This document shows positions 17,752-27,164 of a DNA stretch of 64,000 nucleotides, piece after piece. The notes below the pieces were generated by a model that searched no databases, was not told where the DNA came from, and saw nothing but the letters and a program-made list of their open reading frames with translations. The first letter of the stretch is position 1; each line of letters begins with the position of its first letter. The translations under genes were made by a program, and so were the position numbers. The DNA lies in contig AMFN01000002.1 in NCBI GenBank assembly GCA_000302695.1, positions 931,948-995,947 on the forward strand, written 5' to 3'. This DNA comes from Enterobacteriaceae bacterium LSJC7 (GTDB lineage: Bacteria > Pseudomonadota > Gammaproteobacteria > Enterobacterales > Enterobacteriaceae).

Positions 17752-19794
17752 TTAGATGAAATCACCGTTGCGGCGAGCGACCAGCGTCAGGATGGACCAC
17801 AGTGCTACCGACTGTTGGTGCTGGTTGGTGACCTCAACGGCCCACTCCACCACGCCGACCGGACGGTCTTCTGGCGTTTTTTGTACTTTGGCGGTTTTAC
17901 GCTGGCAGGTAAGGCGCGCCTGGAGGGTGTCGCCAATTTTCACCGGTTCGATAAAGCGCAGGCTTTCGAGTCCGTAGTTGGCAATCACCGGTCCCACGCC
18001 AGGGTCAACAAACAAACCGGCAGCGGCAGAAACCACAAAATAGCCGTGCGCCACGCGCTCGCCAAAGAACGACTCGGCGGCACCAATTTTGTCCATGTGC
18101 GCGTAGAAATGATCGCCGCTCAGGCAGGCAAAATTGACAATATCGGCCTCGGTGACCGTGCGCCGTGCGGTGAGCAGGCTGTCGCCAGGCTGTAGCTCTT
18201 CAAAATGCTTGCGAAACGGATGCACCGCATCTTCGCGCACATCGGCACCGCGTACCCACTCGCCACCGATGGCGGCCAGCATGGTTGGGCTACCCTGAAT
18301 GGCGGTGCGTTGCAGGTAATGCTTCACTGCACGCAGGCCGCCTAACTCCTCGCCTCCGCCTGCACGTCCCGGGCCACCGTGCACCAGCATTGGCAGCGGT
18401 GAGCCGTGGCCGGTGGATTCCGTTGACGATTCTTCGTTGAGGATCTGAATACGGCCATGCGCGCAGGCTGCACCAAGGATAAAGCGCCGGGCCAGCGCAC
18501 CGTCGGCTGTCACAAGCGTCCCCGCCAGGCTGCCGCAGCCTGCACGGGCCAGCGTCAGCGCATGTTCGTCGTCGCGGTACGGCATCAGCGTGGCTACCGG
18601 ACCAAATGCCTCAAGCTGGTGTACCAGCGTAATTTCATCCGGCTGGGTGCACAGCAGCAGCGTGGGCGGGAAAAACGCCCCGCGAGCCGTGGTATCAACA
18701 CGTCCAGAGGTTACGCGCTGGCAGCCCGCCGCCAGCAGAGCCGCGACTTTCTCCTGCACGTCATCACGCTGTTCGGTGCTCACCAGCGCACCCATTTTCA
18801 CGCCTTCCTGCGCCGGGTCGCCAAACTTCACCGCCTCAAGTTTTGCCACCAGTGCCTGGCGCACGGCGTCCAGCTGATGTTGCGGCACCATAATGCGGCG
18901 AATGGCGGTACACTTTTGTCCTGCTTTAGCAGTCATCTCACGCACCACTTCGCGGATAAACAGCGCAAACTCAGGTTGCTCAGGCGTAACGTCGCTACCC
19001 AGCACGCAGCAGTTAAGCGAGTCGGCTTCCATCGTAAACGGCACTGAGCGTGCCACAAGGTTAGGGTGGCAGCGCAGTTTCTGCCCGGTCTGTGCCGAGC
19101 CGGTGAACGTCACCACGTCCTGCTCTTCCAGGTGACTGAGCAGGTCGCCCGCGCCGCCGCAAATGACGCTCAGCGCACCGTCCGGCACCAGACCGCTCTC
19201 CACAATCGATTTCACCATGGCCTGCGTGAGCTGGGCGCTGGCGGTGCCGGGCTTGATGATAGCCGGCAGGCCTGCAAGCCAGGTGGGTGCCAGCTTTTCC
19301 AGCATGCCCCAACAGGGGAAGTTAAAGGCGTTGATGTGCACCGCGACGCCCGCGCGCGAGGTCAGCACGTGGCGTGCGGCAAAGCCGCCCTGTTTTGAAA
19401 GCGGGATCAGGCCATCTTCCGGCCACAGTGTGTCGTCCGGTAACTCGCGGCTGCCCATGCCGGCATAGGCAAACAGGGTGCCAATACCGCCTTCAATGTC
19501 CACCCAACTGTCGGCGCGGGTGGCGCCGGTTTCGGCAGAAATGGCATAGAAATGCTCCTTTTCTGCCAGCAGATGTTTTGCCACTGCTTTGAGCATGGCA
19601 GCACGCTGAATAAACGTCATCGCGCGCAGTGTCTTGCCGCCTTTATCAAGAGCGAAACGGCGTGCGGCGGCCATATCCAGCCCTTCGCTGGTGACACTCC
19701 ACAGCGCCTCGCCGCTCACGGCGTGATAGATGGTTCGCTCAGCGCCGCGACCGGTTTGCCACGCGCCACAAAGATAACTGGCTAACTGCTGCAT
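17752..19794 (-). CDS. paaZ: PaaZ: oxepin-CoA hydrolase / 3-oxo-5,6-dehydrosuberyl-CoA semialdehyde dehydrogenase
   Basis: 680 residues, a fusion of an aldehyde dehydrogenase domain (about 1-520; catalytic Cys295 in GQKCTA) and a C-terminal MaoC-like hydratase domain (catalytic Asp and His in [10 protein letters not shown]). The hydratase opens the oxepin-CoA ring and the dehydrogenase oxidises the resulting reactive aldehyde, so fusion avoids a toxic free intermediate. It is transcribed divergently from paaA, as in E. coli, across a shared 291-base control region. Confidence 0.97.
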   Translation of the reverse strand: MQQLASYLCGAWQTGRGAERTIYHAVSGEALWSVTSEGLDMAAARRFALDKGGKTLRAMTFIQRAAMLKAVAKHLLAEKEHFYAISAETGATRADSWVDIEGGIGTLFAYAGMGSRELPDDTLWPEDGLIPLSKQGGFAARHVLTSRAGVAVHINAFNFPCWGMLEKLAPTWLAGLPAIIKPGTASAQLTQAMVKSIVESGLVPDGALSVICGGAGDLLSHLEEQDVVTFTGSAQTGQKLRCHPNLVARSVPFTMEADSLNCCVLGSDVTPEQPEFALFIREVVREMTAKAGQKCTAIRRIMVPQHQLDAVRQALVAKLEAVKFGDPAQEGVKMGALVSTEQRDDVQEKVAALLAAGCQRVTSGRVDTTARGAFFPPTLLLCTQPDEITLVHQLEAFGPVATLMPYRDDEHALTLARAGCGSLAGTLVTADGALARRFILGAACAHGRIQILNEESSTESTGHGSPLPMLVHGGPGRAGGGEELGGLRAVKHYLQRTAIQGSPTMLAAIGGEWVRGADVREDAVHPFRKHFEELQPGDSLLTARRTVTEADIVNFACLSGDHFYAHMDKIGAAESFFGERVAHGYFVVSAAAGLFVDPGVGPVIANYGLESLRFIEPVKIGDTLQARLTCQRKTAKVQKTPEDRPVGVVEWAVEVTNQHQQSVALWSILTLVARRNGDFI

Positions 19795-19843
19795 GATAAT
19801 GCGCTCCCGTTAAATGTTACTGAATTACTCACTAATGGTTGAA

Positions 19844-20070
19844 TTATGAATCATAAAAATCAAGCGAGTAATTAATAATTTATTAACAATGTGATCGTGG
19901 GGCAATACCGGTAAAATCGTAATATATTGATAATGCGGATAATTGCGATATTTGTCGTGACTGTAATCACAGAATAACAGCAAGTGCTTTGTACAATGAG
20001 TTAACTTATTTGTAACGTTTGTTTTATTAAGTGATTCGTTTTGATGTTGAATATGTTTTATCTGGAATCA
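19844..20070. promoter_or_regulatory. Divergent paaZ/paaA control region with PaaX- and CRP-like sites
   Basis: A CRP-like site CGTGA-CTGTAA-TCACA occupies 19956-19971, one mismatch from the TGTGA-N6-TCACA core. Close to paaA, TGATTC (20032-20037) and GAATCA (20065-20070) form an inverted pair 27 bases apart, the arrangement recalled for the E. coli PaaX operator. On the paaZ side a 13-base palindrome TTATGAATCATAA (19844-19856) contains the same half-site. The known logic is repression by PaaX, released by phenylacetyl-CoA, with catabolite activation by CRP. Confidence 0.65.
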
Positions 20071-20085
20071 TAAGGTGATGCCGTG

Positions 20086-21024
20086 ATGACTTCGCAACAA
20101 CAACGCTTTGAGGCCAGCATTGCACGTGAGTGCGCCATTGAGCCTCAGGACTGGATGCCCGACGACTATCGCAAAACACTGGTGCGTCAGATTGGTCAGC
20201 ACGCCCATTCTGAAGTGGTGGGCATGCTGCCGGAGGGCAACTGGCTTACGCGTGCACCCACCCTTAACCGCAAAGCCATTTTGCTGGCGAAAGTGCAGGA
20301 CGAAGCCGGACACGGGCTGTATCTGTACAGTGCGGCAGAGACGCTGGGCTGTGCGCGTGAAGATCTCTACCAGAAGATGCTGGAAGGACGCATGAAGTAC
20401 TCCTCCATCTTTAACTACCCCACGCTCAGTTGGGCCGATATTCCGGTGATTGGCTGGCTGGTGGATGGCGCTGCCATTGTCAACCAGGTGGCGTTGTGTC
20501 GTACCTCCTACGGTCCATATGCCAGAGCCATGGTGAAAATCTGTAAAGAAGAGAGCTTTCACCAGCGCCAGGGCTATGAGGCCTGTATGGCGCTGGCGCA
20601 GGGAAGTGAAGAACAACGTCAGATGCTACAGGACGCCATCAACCGCTTCTGGTGGCCGTCGCTGATGATGTTCGGCCCCAATGACGACAACTCCCCCAAC
20701 AGTGCGAAAAGCCTGGCGTGGAAAATCAAACGCCATACCAACGACGAGCTGCGCCAGCGCTTTGTGGATAACACCATCCCGCAGGTAGAAATGCTCGGCA
20801 TGACGGTGCCAGACCCGGCGCTTGCCTGGGATGAAGCGAGCGGCCATTACCGCTTTGGTGAGATTGACTGGAGCGAGCTAAACGAGGTGATTCACGGGCG
20901 CGGGCAGTGCAACCACGAGCGTATTGACGCCAAACAAAAGGCATGGGAGCGCGGCGCCTGGGTGCGTGAAGCCGCGCTGGCATACGCAGAGAAACAGCAG
21001 CGCCAGCGCGAGCACGCGGCGTAA
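20086..21024 (+). CDS. paaA: Phenylacetyl-CoA epoxidase catalytic subunit
   Basis: 312 residues, almost the E. coli PaaA length. It is the di-iron oxygenase subunit that epoxidises the aromatic ring of phenylacetyl-CoA; iron-binding segments include DEAGHG near residue 80 and EESFHQR near 165. The start at 20086 has AAGGTG upstream; a GTG one codon earlier is in frame. First gene of the operon; paaB follows after 11 bases. Confidence 0.97.
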   Translation: MTSQQQRFEASIARECAIEPQDWMPDDYRKTLVRQIGQHAHSEVVGMLPEGNWLTRAPTLNRKAILLAKVQDEAGHGLYLYSAAETLGCAREDLYQKMLEGRMKYSSIFNYPTLSWADIPVIGWLVDGAAIVNQVALCRTSYGPYARAMVKICKEESFHQRQGYEACMALAQGSEEQRQMLQDAINRFWWPSLMMFGPNDDNSPNSAKSLAWKIKRHTNDELRQRFVDNTIPQVEMLGMTVPDPALAWDEASGHYRFGEIDWSELNEVIHGRGQCNHERIDAKQKAWERGAWVREAALAYAEKQQRQREHAA

Positions 21025-21035
21025 CGGAGGACAAG

Positions 21036-21323
21036 ATGAGCAAAGTTTACTGGCCGTTGTACGAGGTCTTTATCCGTAACAAACAGGGGTTATCTCACCG
21101 CCACGTCGGCAGCCTGCACGCCGCCGATGACCAGATGGCGCTGGAGAACGCCCGCGATGCCTACACGCGGCGCAGCGAAGGCTGCTCAATCTGGGTGGTG
21201 CGTGCGAGCGAAATTGTGGCGTCGCAGCCGGAAGATCGCGGGGAGTTCTTCGACCCGGCAGAGAGCAAAATCTATCGCCACCCAACGTTTTACACCATTC
21301 CCGACGGCATTGAGCACATGTGA
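21036..21323 (+). CDS. paaB: Phenylacetyl-CoA epoxidase subunit B
   Basis: 95 residues, starting WPLYEVFIRN, the small structural subunit of the PaaABCE complex, thought to bridge two catalytic heterodimers. A strong ACGGAGG ribosome site precedes it. Tightly placed between paaA and paaC. Confidence 0.97.
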   Translation: MSKVYWPLYEVFIRNKQGLSHRHVGSLHAADDQMALENARDAYTRRSEGCSIWVVRASEIVASQPEDRGEFFDPAESKIYRHPTFYTIPDGIEHM

Positions 21324-21331
21324 GGTAGCCC

Positions 21332-22087
21332 GTGAGCGATATCAATCCCATTGCCCGTTACAGCCTGCGCCTTGGCGACAGTTGCCTGATTCTCTCCCAG
21401 CGCCTGTGCGCCTGGTGCGGCCATGCGCCGGAACTGGAAATTGACCTGGCGCTGGCGAATATTGGCCTGGATCTGCTGGGCCAGGGGCGCAACTTTCTGA
21501 CTTATGCCGCCGAGCTTGAAGGCGAGGGCAGCGAAGACACGCTGGCGTATCAGCGTGACGAACGTGAATACAGCAACCTGCTGTTGGCCGAACAGCCAAA
21601 CGGGGAGTTCAGCGACACGCTGGTGCGCCAGTATTTGCTGGATGCCTGGCACGTGGCGCTGTTCAGCCACCTTGAGCAAAGCCGTGATGCCACGCTTGCC
21701 GCCATTGCTGCGAAGGCTATCAAAGAAGCGCGCTATCACCTGCGCTTTAGTCGCGGCTGGCTGGTACGCCTGGGTAACGGTACCGATCTCTCGCATGGAA
21801 AAATGCAGCAGGCGCTGAACAACCTGTGGCGCTTTACCGCTGAACTGTTTGACGCCGACGAGCTGGACATCAGCCTCGCGCAGGAAGGGATCGCCGTTGA
21901 CCCGCGCACCCTGCGTGCAGCCTGGCAGCAGGAAGTGGAAGCCGGACTGCGCGAAGCAAGCCTTGAGGCACCAGAGGATGCGCCGTACCGCAGCGGCGGG
22001 CGTAACGGGCGACATACCGAACACCTTGGGCCACTGCTTGCCGAGATGCAGTACCTGGCACGCAGTTTTCCGGGCCTTAGCTGGTAA
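21332..22087 (+). CDS. paaC: Phenylacetyl-CoA epoxidase structural subunit
   Basis: 251 residues with a GTG start at 21332, eight bases after paaB. Ferritin-like, related to PaaA but serving as its stabilising partner without a working metal centre. Conserved segments such as LCAWCGHAPELE and the ending SFPGLSW match the enterobacterial protein. Confidence 0.96.
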   Translation: MSDINPIARYSLRLGDSCLILSQRLCAWCGHAPELEIDLALANIGLDLLGQGRNFLTYAAELEGEGSEDTLAYQRDEREYSNLLLAEQPNGEFSDTLVRQYLLDAWHVALFSHLEQSRDATLAAIAAKAIKEARYHLRFSRGWLVRLGNGTDLSHGKMQQALNNLWRFTAELFDADELDISLAQEGIAVDPRTLRAAWQQEVEAGLREASLEAPEDAPYRSGGRNGRHTEHLGPLLAEMQYLARSFPGLSW

Positions 22088-22096
22088 GGGGGCGCA

Positions 22097-22594
22097 ATGA
22101 ACCAGACGCTGACCGTCATGCAACCGCAGGTGCGCGCAGTGTGGCAACTGATGGCAACCATCAGCGACCCGGAAATTCCGGTGCTGACGCTCACCGATTT
22201 AGGGATGGTGCGCAGCGTTGAGCACGACGACGACGGCTGGCGTATCGGTTTTACGCCGACGTGGTCCGGCTGCCCGGCGACAGCGTTTTTGCAAAAAGCG
22301 ATTCACGACACCATGACCGAGCACGGCTATACGCCGGTGCGCGTCAGCGTGCAACTGCATCCGGCGTGGACCACGGCGTGGATGAGCGATGCGGCCAAAA
22401 TGCGGTTGCGTGAATACGGCATTAGCCCGCCGGTGGGACACAGCTGTAGCGCCGAGCTGCCGGAGCATGTTGAGTGTCCGCGTTGTGGTAGCCAGCGCAC
22501 CACGCTTATCAGCGAATTTGGCTCCACCGCCTGCAAGGCGCTATGGCGCTGCGAAAGCTGCCGCGAGCCGTTTGACTATTTCAAATGTATCTGA
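22097..22594 (+). CDS. paaD: PaaD, iron-sulfur assembly factor for the epoxidase
   Basis: 165 residues. An N-terminal DUF59/MIP18-like domain (ISDPEIPVLTLTDLGM, WSGCPAT) is followed by a C-terminal zinc-ribbon-like part with paired cysteines (VECPRCGSQ and CESCREPF). Members of this family help mature Fe-S enzymes; PaaD is needed for PaaABCE activity. It lies between paaC and paaE with short gaps. Confidence 0.95.
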   Translation: MNQTLTVMQPQVRAVWQLMATISDPEIPVLTLTDLGMVRSVEHDDDGWRIGFTPTWSGCPATAFLQKAIHDTMTEHGYTPVRVSVQLHPAWTTAWMSDAAKMRLREYGISPPVGHSCSAELPEHVECPRCGSQRTTLISEFGSTACKALWRCESCREPFDYFKCI

Positions 22595-22601
22595 GGTGCC
22601 C

Positions 22602-23660
22602 ATGACAACCTTTCACGCCCTGAAAGTGGCGAAAATAGAGCCGGAAACGGCAGAGGCGGTGGAAATCACCTTCACCGTGCCGGTGGCGCTTGCGGAGCAG
22701 TTTGCCTGGCAGCCAGGCCAGCACCTGACCCTGAAAACCCGCCTGGGTAATGAAGATATCCGCCGTTGCTACTCCATCTGTCGCGCCGGGCGCGACGGTG
22801 AAATCAGCGTGGCGGTAAAAGGCATTGCCAATGGCCGCTTCTCCCAGTACGCGCTGCGCGAACTGCGCCCTGGCATGGAACTGGAGGTGATGGTACCGCA
22901 GGGCACCTTTGGCTATGCGCCGCGCGCTGACTGTAAAGGCAGCTACCTGGCGCTGGCGGCAGGCTCCGGCATTACGCCCATACTGGCAATTATTGAGGCC
23001 ACACTCAGCGCCGAGCCACAAAGCCAGTTCACGCTGATTTATGGCAACCGTAGCTCGCGCAGCATGATGTTTCGCCAGGCGCTGGCCGACATGAAAGACC
23101 GCTGGCCGCAGCGGTTACAGCTGGTTTATCTGTTCAGCCAGGAGCAGACCGAAAGCGAGTTGTTCCACGGTCGCCTTGATGGGGCAAAGCTGCACGCGCT
23201 GGGTGACACGCTGATTGATTTCACCGGCTTTGACCGCGCCTTTATCTGCGGGCCGCAGGCGATGATGCAGGAAACCCAGGCGGCGCTGGTAAGCCTGGGG
23301 CTGGATAGCGGCAAAATTGCTGTGGAGCATTTCAACACGCCAGACAGCGCGCCGAACCATGCTGCCCGTGAGCAGGCGGTTGGGCGCACGGTGACGCTGC
23401 GTCACGACGGCCACGAGCGCCATATTGTGTTCGAAGAGGGAGATGACAGCCTGCTCGACGCCGCCCTTCGCCAGGGGGCGGACCTGCCATTTGCCTGTAA
23501 AGGCGGCGTATGCGCGACCTGCAAGTGCCGGGTGGTGAGCGGTGAGGCAGAAATGGGCATCAACTACAGCCTGGAGGCCGACCAGATTGCCGCAGGCTAC
23601 ATCCTCAGTTGCCAGGCGCTGCCAAAGGGCGACGGGCTGGTAGTGGATTTTGACGTTTAG
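22602..23660 (+). CDS. paaE: Phenylacetyl-CoA epoxidase reductase
   Basis: 352 residues from the ATG at 22602. An N-terminal FAD/NAD(P)H ferredoxin-reductase domain (RRCYSICR flavin motif; GSGITPI nucleotide loop) is joined to a C-terminal plant-type [2Fe-2S] domain (cysteines in CKGGVCATCKC plus a distal cysteine in LSCQALP). It passes electrons from NADPH to PaaA. Confidence 0.96.
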   Translation: MTTFHALKVAKIEPETAEAVEITFTVPVALAEQFAWQPGQHLTLKTRLGNEDIRRCYSICRAGRDGEISVAVKGIANGRFSQYALRELRPGMELEVMVPQGTFGYAPRADCKGSYLALAAGSGITPILAIIEATLSAEPQSQFTLIYGNRSSRSMMFRQALADMKDRWPQRLQLVYLFSQEQTESELFHGRLDGAKLHALGDTLIDFTGFDRAFICGPQAMMQETQAALVSLGLDSGKIAVEHFNTPDSAPNHAAREQAVGRTVTLRHDGHERHIVFEEGDDSLLDAALRQGADLPFACKGGVCATCKCRVVSGEAEMGINYSLEADQIAAGYILSCQALPKGDGLVVDFDV

Positions 23661-23670
23661 GGGAGGCCGT

Positions 23671-24438
23671 ATGGCGCAACTGATGAGTGAACGCCGCGGG
23701 CGCGTGCTGACGCTAACGCTCAACCGCCCCCAGGCGCGCAACGCGCTCAATAACGCGCTGCTGGAACAACTGGCGGCAGAACTTGAGCAGGCGCAGGACG
23801 ACGACGGGGTTGGCGCGGTGGTGATAACCGGCGCTGGACGCGGATTTGCCGCCGGAGCCGACCTGAAGGAGATGGCGCAGCGCGACATGGTCGCCACGCT
23901 TAACGACCCGCGCCCGCAGCTGTGGGCGCGTATTGAGCGCTTTCCCAAACCGCTCATCAGCGCGGTCAACGGTTATGCACTGGGAGCGGGTTGTGAACTG
24001 GCGTTACTGAGCGACATCGTGTTTGCCGGTGACGATGCACGCTTTGGTTTGCCGGAAATCACGCTTGGGATTATGCCCGGTGCGGGCGGTATCCAGCGCT
24101 TGTTACGCTGCGTCGGCAAGGCGCTGACGGCACAGATGGTGTTCAGCGGCGAGCCGATTGACGCCAGACGCGCCCAGCAGGCGGGCATGGTGGCACAGGT
24201 TTGTCCCACGGCGTTGACGCTGGAATATGCACAAAAACTGGCGGCAACCATTGCCAGCCGCGCGCCGCTGGCGTTACAGGCTGCCAAGCAGGCGCTGCGC
24301 CAGGGCCAGGACGTGGGTTTAAGTCAGGCGCTGACCATTGACCGCCAGCTGTTTACGCTGCTGGCTGCCACCGAAGACCGTCAGGAAGGCATTAACGCTT
24401 TTCTTGAAAAACGCTCACCCGACTTTACAGGACGCTAA
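23671..24438 (+). CDS. paaF: 2,3-dehydroadipyl-CoA hydratase
   Basis: 255 residues, the E. coli length, in the crotonase family. The start at 23671 has a GGGGAGG ribosome site; upstream in-frame codons overlap paaE. The oxyanion-hole segments AAGADLKEM and GAGCELAL are present. It hydrates 2,3-dehydroadipyl-CoA to 3-hydroxyadipyl-CoA in the lower pathway. Confidence 0.96.
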   Translation: MAQLMSERRGRVLTLTLNRPQARNALNNALLEQLAAELEQAQDDDGVGAVVITGAGRGFAAGADLKEMAQRDMVATLNDPRPQLWARIERFPKPLISAVNGYALGAGCELALLSDIVFAGDDARFGLPEITLGIMPGAGGIQRLLRCVGKALTAQMVFSGEPIDARRAQQAGMVAQVCPTALTLEYAQKLAATIASRAPLALQAAKQALRQGQDVGLSQALTIDRQLFTLLAATEDRQEGINAFLEKRSPDFTGR

Positions 24439-24440
24439 CC

Positions 24441-25229
24441 GTGGACTCACTGATACTGTGCGACATCCAGCAGGGCGTAATGACCCTGACGTTCAACCGC
24501 CCCGAGCGGCTGAACAGCTTTAACGACGCGATGCACCGGGAGCTTGCGGAGCACCTGACGCGTGCCGAGCGCGATGACGAGATCCGCTGCCTGCTGTTAA
24601 CCGGTGCCGGGCGCGCTTTTTGCGCGGGCCAGGATCTGAACGATCGCAACGTTGACCCCGAAGCCGGACCTCCTGACCTTGGCTACTCGGTGGAGAACTT
24701 CTATAACCCGCTGGTGAAACGGCTGGCGCGTTTGGGTAAGCCGGTCATTGCCGCGGTTAATGGTGTAGCGGCTGGTGCCGGGGCGACGCTGGCGCTGGGC
24801 TGTGACATTGTGATTGCGGCGCGCTCGGCAAGTTTTGTGATGGCTTTTAGCAAGCTTGGGCTGGTGCCTGATTGTGGTGGCACCTGGTTTTTGCCCCGCG
24901 TGGCCGGACGAGCCAGGGCACTGGGCCTGGCGCTACTGGGTGAGAAACTCAGTAGCGAACAGGCAGAGCGCTGGGGACTTATCTGGCAGACGGTGGATGA
25001 TGCTGAACTGGTGGACACCACCCGCACCCTGGCCCAGCACCTGGCCACGCAGCCGACCTACGGGCTGGGTTTAATCAAGCAGGCGTTGCTGGCTGGCGAG
25101 CATAACAGCCTGGAGCAGCAGCTGGAGCTTGAACGTGACTACCAGCGTATGGCCGGGCGCAGTGCCGACTACCGCGAAGGCGTGGCGGCATTCCTGGCGC
25201 GCCGTCCCGCGCAGTTTACGGGGAAATAA
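24441..25229 (+). CDS. paaG: 1,2-epoxyphenylacetyl-CoA isomerase
   Basis: 262 residues from a GTG at 24441, two bases after the paaF stop. Crotonase-fold isomerase (FCAGQDLNDR; AAGAGATLALG) that converts ring-1,2-epoxyphenylacetyl-CoA to oxepin-CoA and also isomerises a later intermediate. Similar to PaaF but distinct. Confidence 0.96.
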   Translation: MDSLILCDIQQGVMTLTFNRPERLNSFNDAMHRELAEHLTRAERDDEIRCLLLTGAGRAFCAGQDLNDRNVDPEAGPPDLGYSVENFYNPLVKRLARLGKPVIAAVNGVAAGAGATLALGCDIVIAARSASFVMAFSKLGLVPDCGGTWFLPRVAGRARALGLALLGEKLSSEQAERWGLIWQTVDDAELVDTTRTLAQHLATQPTYGLGLIKQALLAGEHNSLEQQLELERDYQRMAGRSADYREGVAAFLARRPAQFTGK

Positions 25230-25230
25230 C

Positions 25231-26730
25231 ATGACTATCGGCGAAAACGACGTGATTGCCGTTGTCGGCAGCGGGGCGATGGGCAGCGGTATCGCTCAGG
25301 TGGCCGCCGCTGCGGGCCATCCGGTGCGCCTCTACGACATTTCCCCGGACGCAACGCGCCTGGCGCTGCAAAAAACCGACGCCGCGCTACAAAAGCGCGT
25401 GCAGAAGGGCAAGCTTAGCGATGAACAGCGTAAAGCCATTATGTCGCGCCTGATGCTTGCCGATACGCTCACCGACCTTGCTGGCGCGCGGCTGGTGATT
25501 GAGGCCGTGGCGGAAAAGCTGGACATCAAACAGCAGCTTTTATGCGAGCTGGCGCAAATCTGCGGCGAGCAAACCCTGCTTGTCAGCAATACGTCGTCTA
25601 TCTCTATTACAGCCATTGCAAGCGCTGTTGCGCAGCCGCAGCGTGTGGCAGGTTTTCACTTTTTTAATCCTGCGCCGGTGATGAAGTTGGTGGAAGTAGT
25701 TAGTGGGCTGGAAACCTCGCACGAGACGGTGAATACCCTTTGTACGCTGGCTGAGCGCTGGGGCAAAACCGCCGTGCGCTGCGGCGCGACGCCGGGGTTC
25801 ATTGTTAACCGCGTCGCGCGCCCGTACTACGCCGAAGCCTGGCGTGCTCTGGAAGAGAATATCGCACCGCCAGAGGCAATAGATAGCGCGCTGCGTGATG
25901 CAGGCGGTTTCCCGATGGGACCGCTGGAGTTGACTGACCTCATCGGCCAGGACGTGAATTTTGCGGTGACCTGCTCGGTCTTTAACGGCTTCTGGCAGGA
26001 GCGGCGCTTTCTGCCGTCGCTGGTGCAACAGGAGTTGGTGCTGGGTAAGCGGCTGGGGCAGAAAAGCGGGCGCGGGGTGTATCACTGGCCGCGCGCGAGT
26101 GCCTCCCCTGGGTTTATGCCGCCAGAACCTGCTTCTGGCGCAGCACACCGCGTCATGCGTACCGGTGAGAGTGACTGGTTGAACGCGCTGGCAAAGCAGG
26201 TTATCAGAAGTGACGCTGTCACAAATGAGGTGTTTCTGGAGCTTGACGACGTGGTGCTGACAGTCACCTGCGGCGAAAGCGCAGGCGCGATGGCACAGCG
26301 TCTGAAACGCCCGGTGGTGCTGTTGGATCTGGCGCTGGACTATGAGCGCACGCCGCTGCTGGTTATCAGTGCCGCTGTCCGCAACACGCCAGAACAAACC
26401 GCAAAGGCAGTGCACTGGCTACAGCAACAGGATAAGCAGGTGCTGGTGATTGCCGATTATCCGGGTCTGCTGGTATGGCGCACGGTTGCCATGTTGGTAA
26501 ACGAGGCGCTGGATGCCGAGCAGAAACAGGTGGCCAGTGCGCAGGACATCGATACCGCTATGCGCCTTGGCGTTAATTATCCGCGTGGCCCACTTGCCTG
26601 GGGGCAGAGCCTCGGCTGGCGGCGCGTACTGCAAATGCTGGAAAACCTGCAACGTCATTACGGCGAAGAGCGCTACCGTCCCTGTTCACGACTGCGTCAG
26701 CGCGCGCTGGAGGAGAGCCATGATGAGTAA
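25231..26730 (+). CDS. paaH: 3-hydroxyadipyl-CoA dehydrogenase
   Basis: 499 residues from the ATG at 25231. An N-terminal Rossmann NAD site (GSGAMGSGIAQ) and hydroxyacyl-CoA dehydrogenase core (SNTSSISITAIA, FHFFNPAPVMKLVEV) are followed by the C-terminal domain repeated in this family. It oxidises 3-hydroxyadipyl-CoA to 3-oxoadipyl-CoA. The product is the substrate of the thiolase PaaJ, whose gene is absent here. Confidence 0.95.
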   Translation: MTIGENDVIAVVGSGAMGSGIAQVAAAAGHPVRLYDISPDATRLALQKTDAALQKRVQKGKLSDEQRKAIMSRLMLADTLTDLAGARLVIEAVAEKLDIKQQLLCELAQICGEQTLLVSNTSSISITAIASAVAQPQRVAGFHFFNPAPVMKLVEVVSGLETSHETVNTLCTLAERWGKTAVRCGATPGFIVNRVARPYYAEAWRALEENIAPPEAIDSALRDAGGFPMGPLELTDLIGQDVNFAVTCSVFNGFWQERRFLPSLVQQELVLGKRLGQKSGRGVYHWPRASASPGFMPPEPASGAAHRVMRTGESDWLNALAKQVIRSDAVTNEVFLELDDVVLTVTCGESAGAMAQRLKRPVVLLDLALDYERTPLLVISAAVRNTPEQTAKAVHWLQQQDKQVLVIADYPGLLVWRTVAMLVNEALDAEQKQVASAQDIDTAMRLGVNYPRGPLAWGQSLGWRRVLQMLENLQRHYGEERYRPCSRLRQRALEESHDE

Positions 26731-27130
26731 CGACGCCTGGCAAAATGCCCGCGAAATGTACGCCCGTGATAACTGCGCCCAGGCGCTGGGCATCGACATT
26801 ATTGATATGGACGACGGCGTGGCGGTACTGACCATGACGGTCACGCCACTCATGCTCAATGGCCATCAGACCTGCCATGGTGGGCAACTATTCTCCCTGG
26901 CCGATACCGCTTTTGCCTACGCCTGCAACAGCCAGGGGCTGCCTGCGGTAGCGGCTGGCTGTTCCATTGATTTCTTTCGCCCGGCGCTGGCGGGCGACAA
27001 GCTGACGGCCACAGCGCATGTGCGCCACCAGGGACGGCAAACCGGCGTTTATGACATCGAAATTATAAATCAGCAGGCAAACGTGGTGGCGCTGTTTCGC
27101 GGTCGCGCCCACCGGTTACAGGCCCGCTAA
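26723..27130 (+). CDS. paaI: Phenylacetyl-CoA-type acyl-CoA thioesterase
   Basis: 135 residues, hotdog fold with the 4HBT motif (NGHQTCHGGQLFSLADTAF). It hydrolyses hydroxyphenylacetyl-CoA-type esters, a rescue role freeing trapped CoA. The start overlaps the end of paaH by eight bases; an ATG one codon earlier is also possible. In E. coli paaJ comes next; here paaK follows after 34 bases. Confidence 0.95.
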   Translation: MSNDAWQNAREMYARDNCAQALGIDIIDMDDGVAVLTMTVTPLMLNGHQTCHGGQLFSLADTAFAYACNSQGLPAVAAGCSIDFFRPALAGDKLTATAHVRHQGRQTGVYDIEIINQQANVVALFRGRAHRLQAR

Positions 27131-27164
27131 TAAAACATAACCCTACACCTGCGAGTACCCGACA

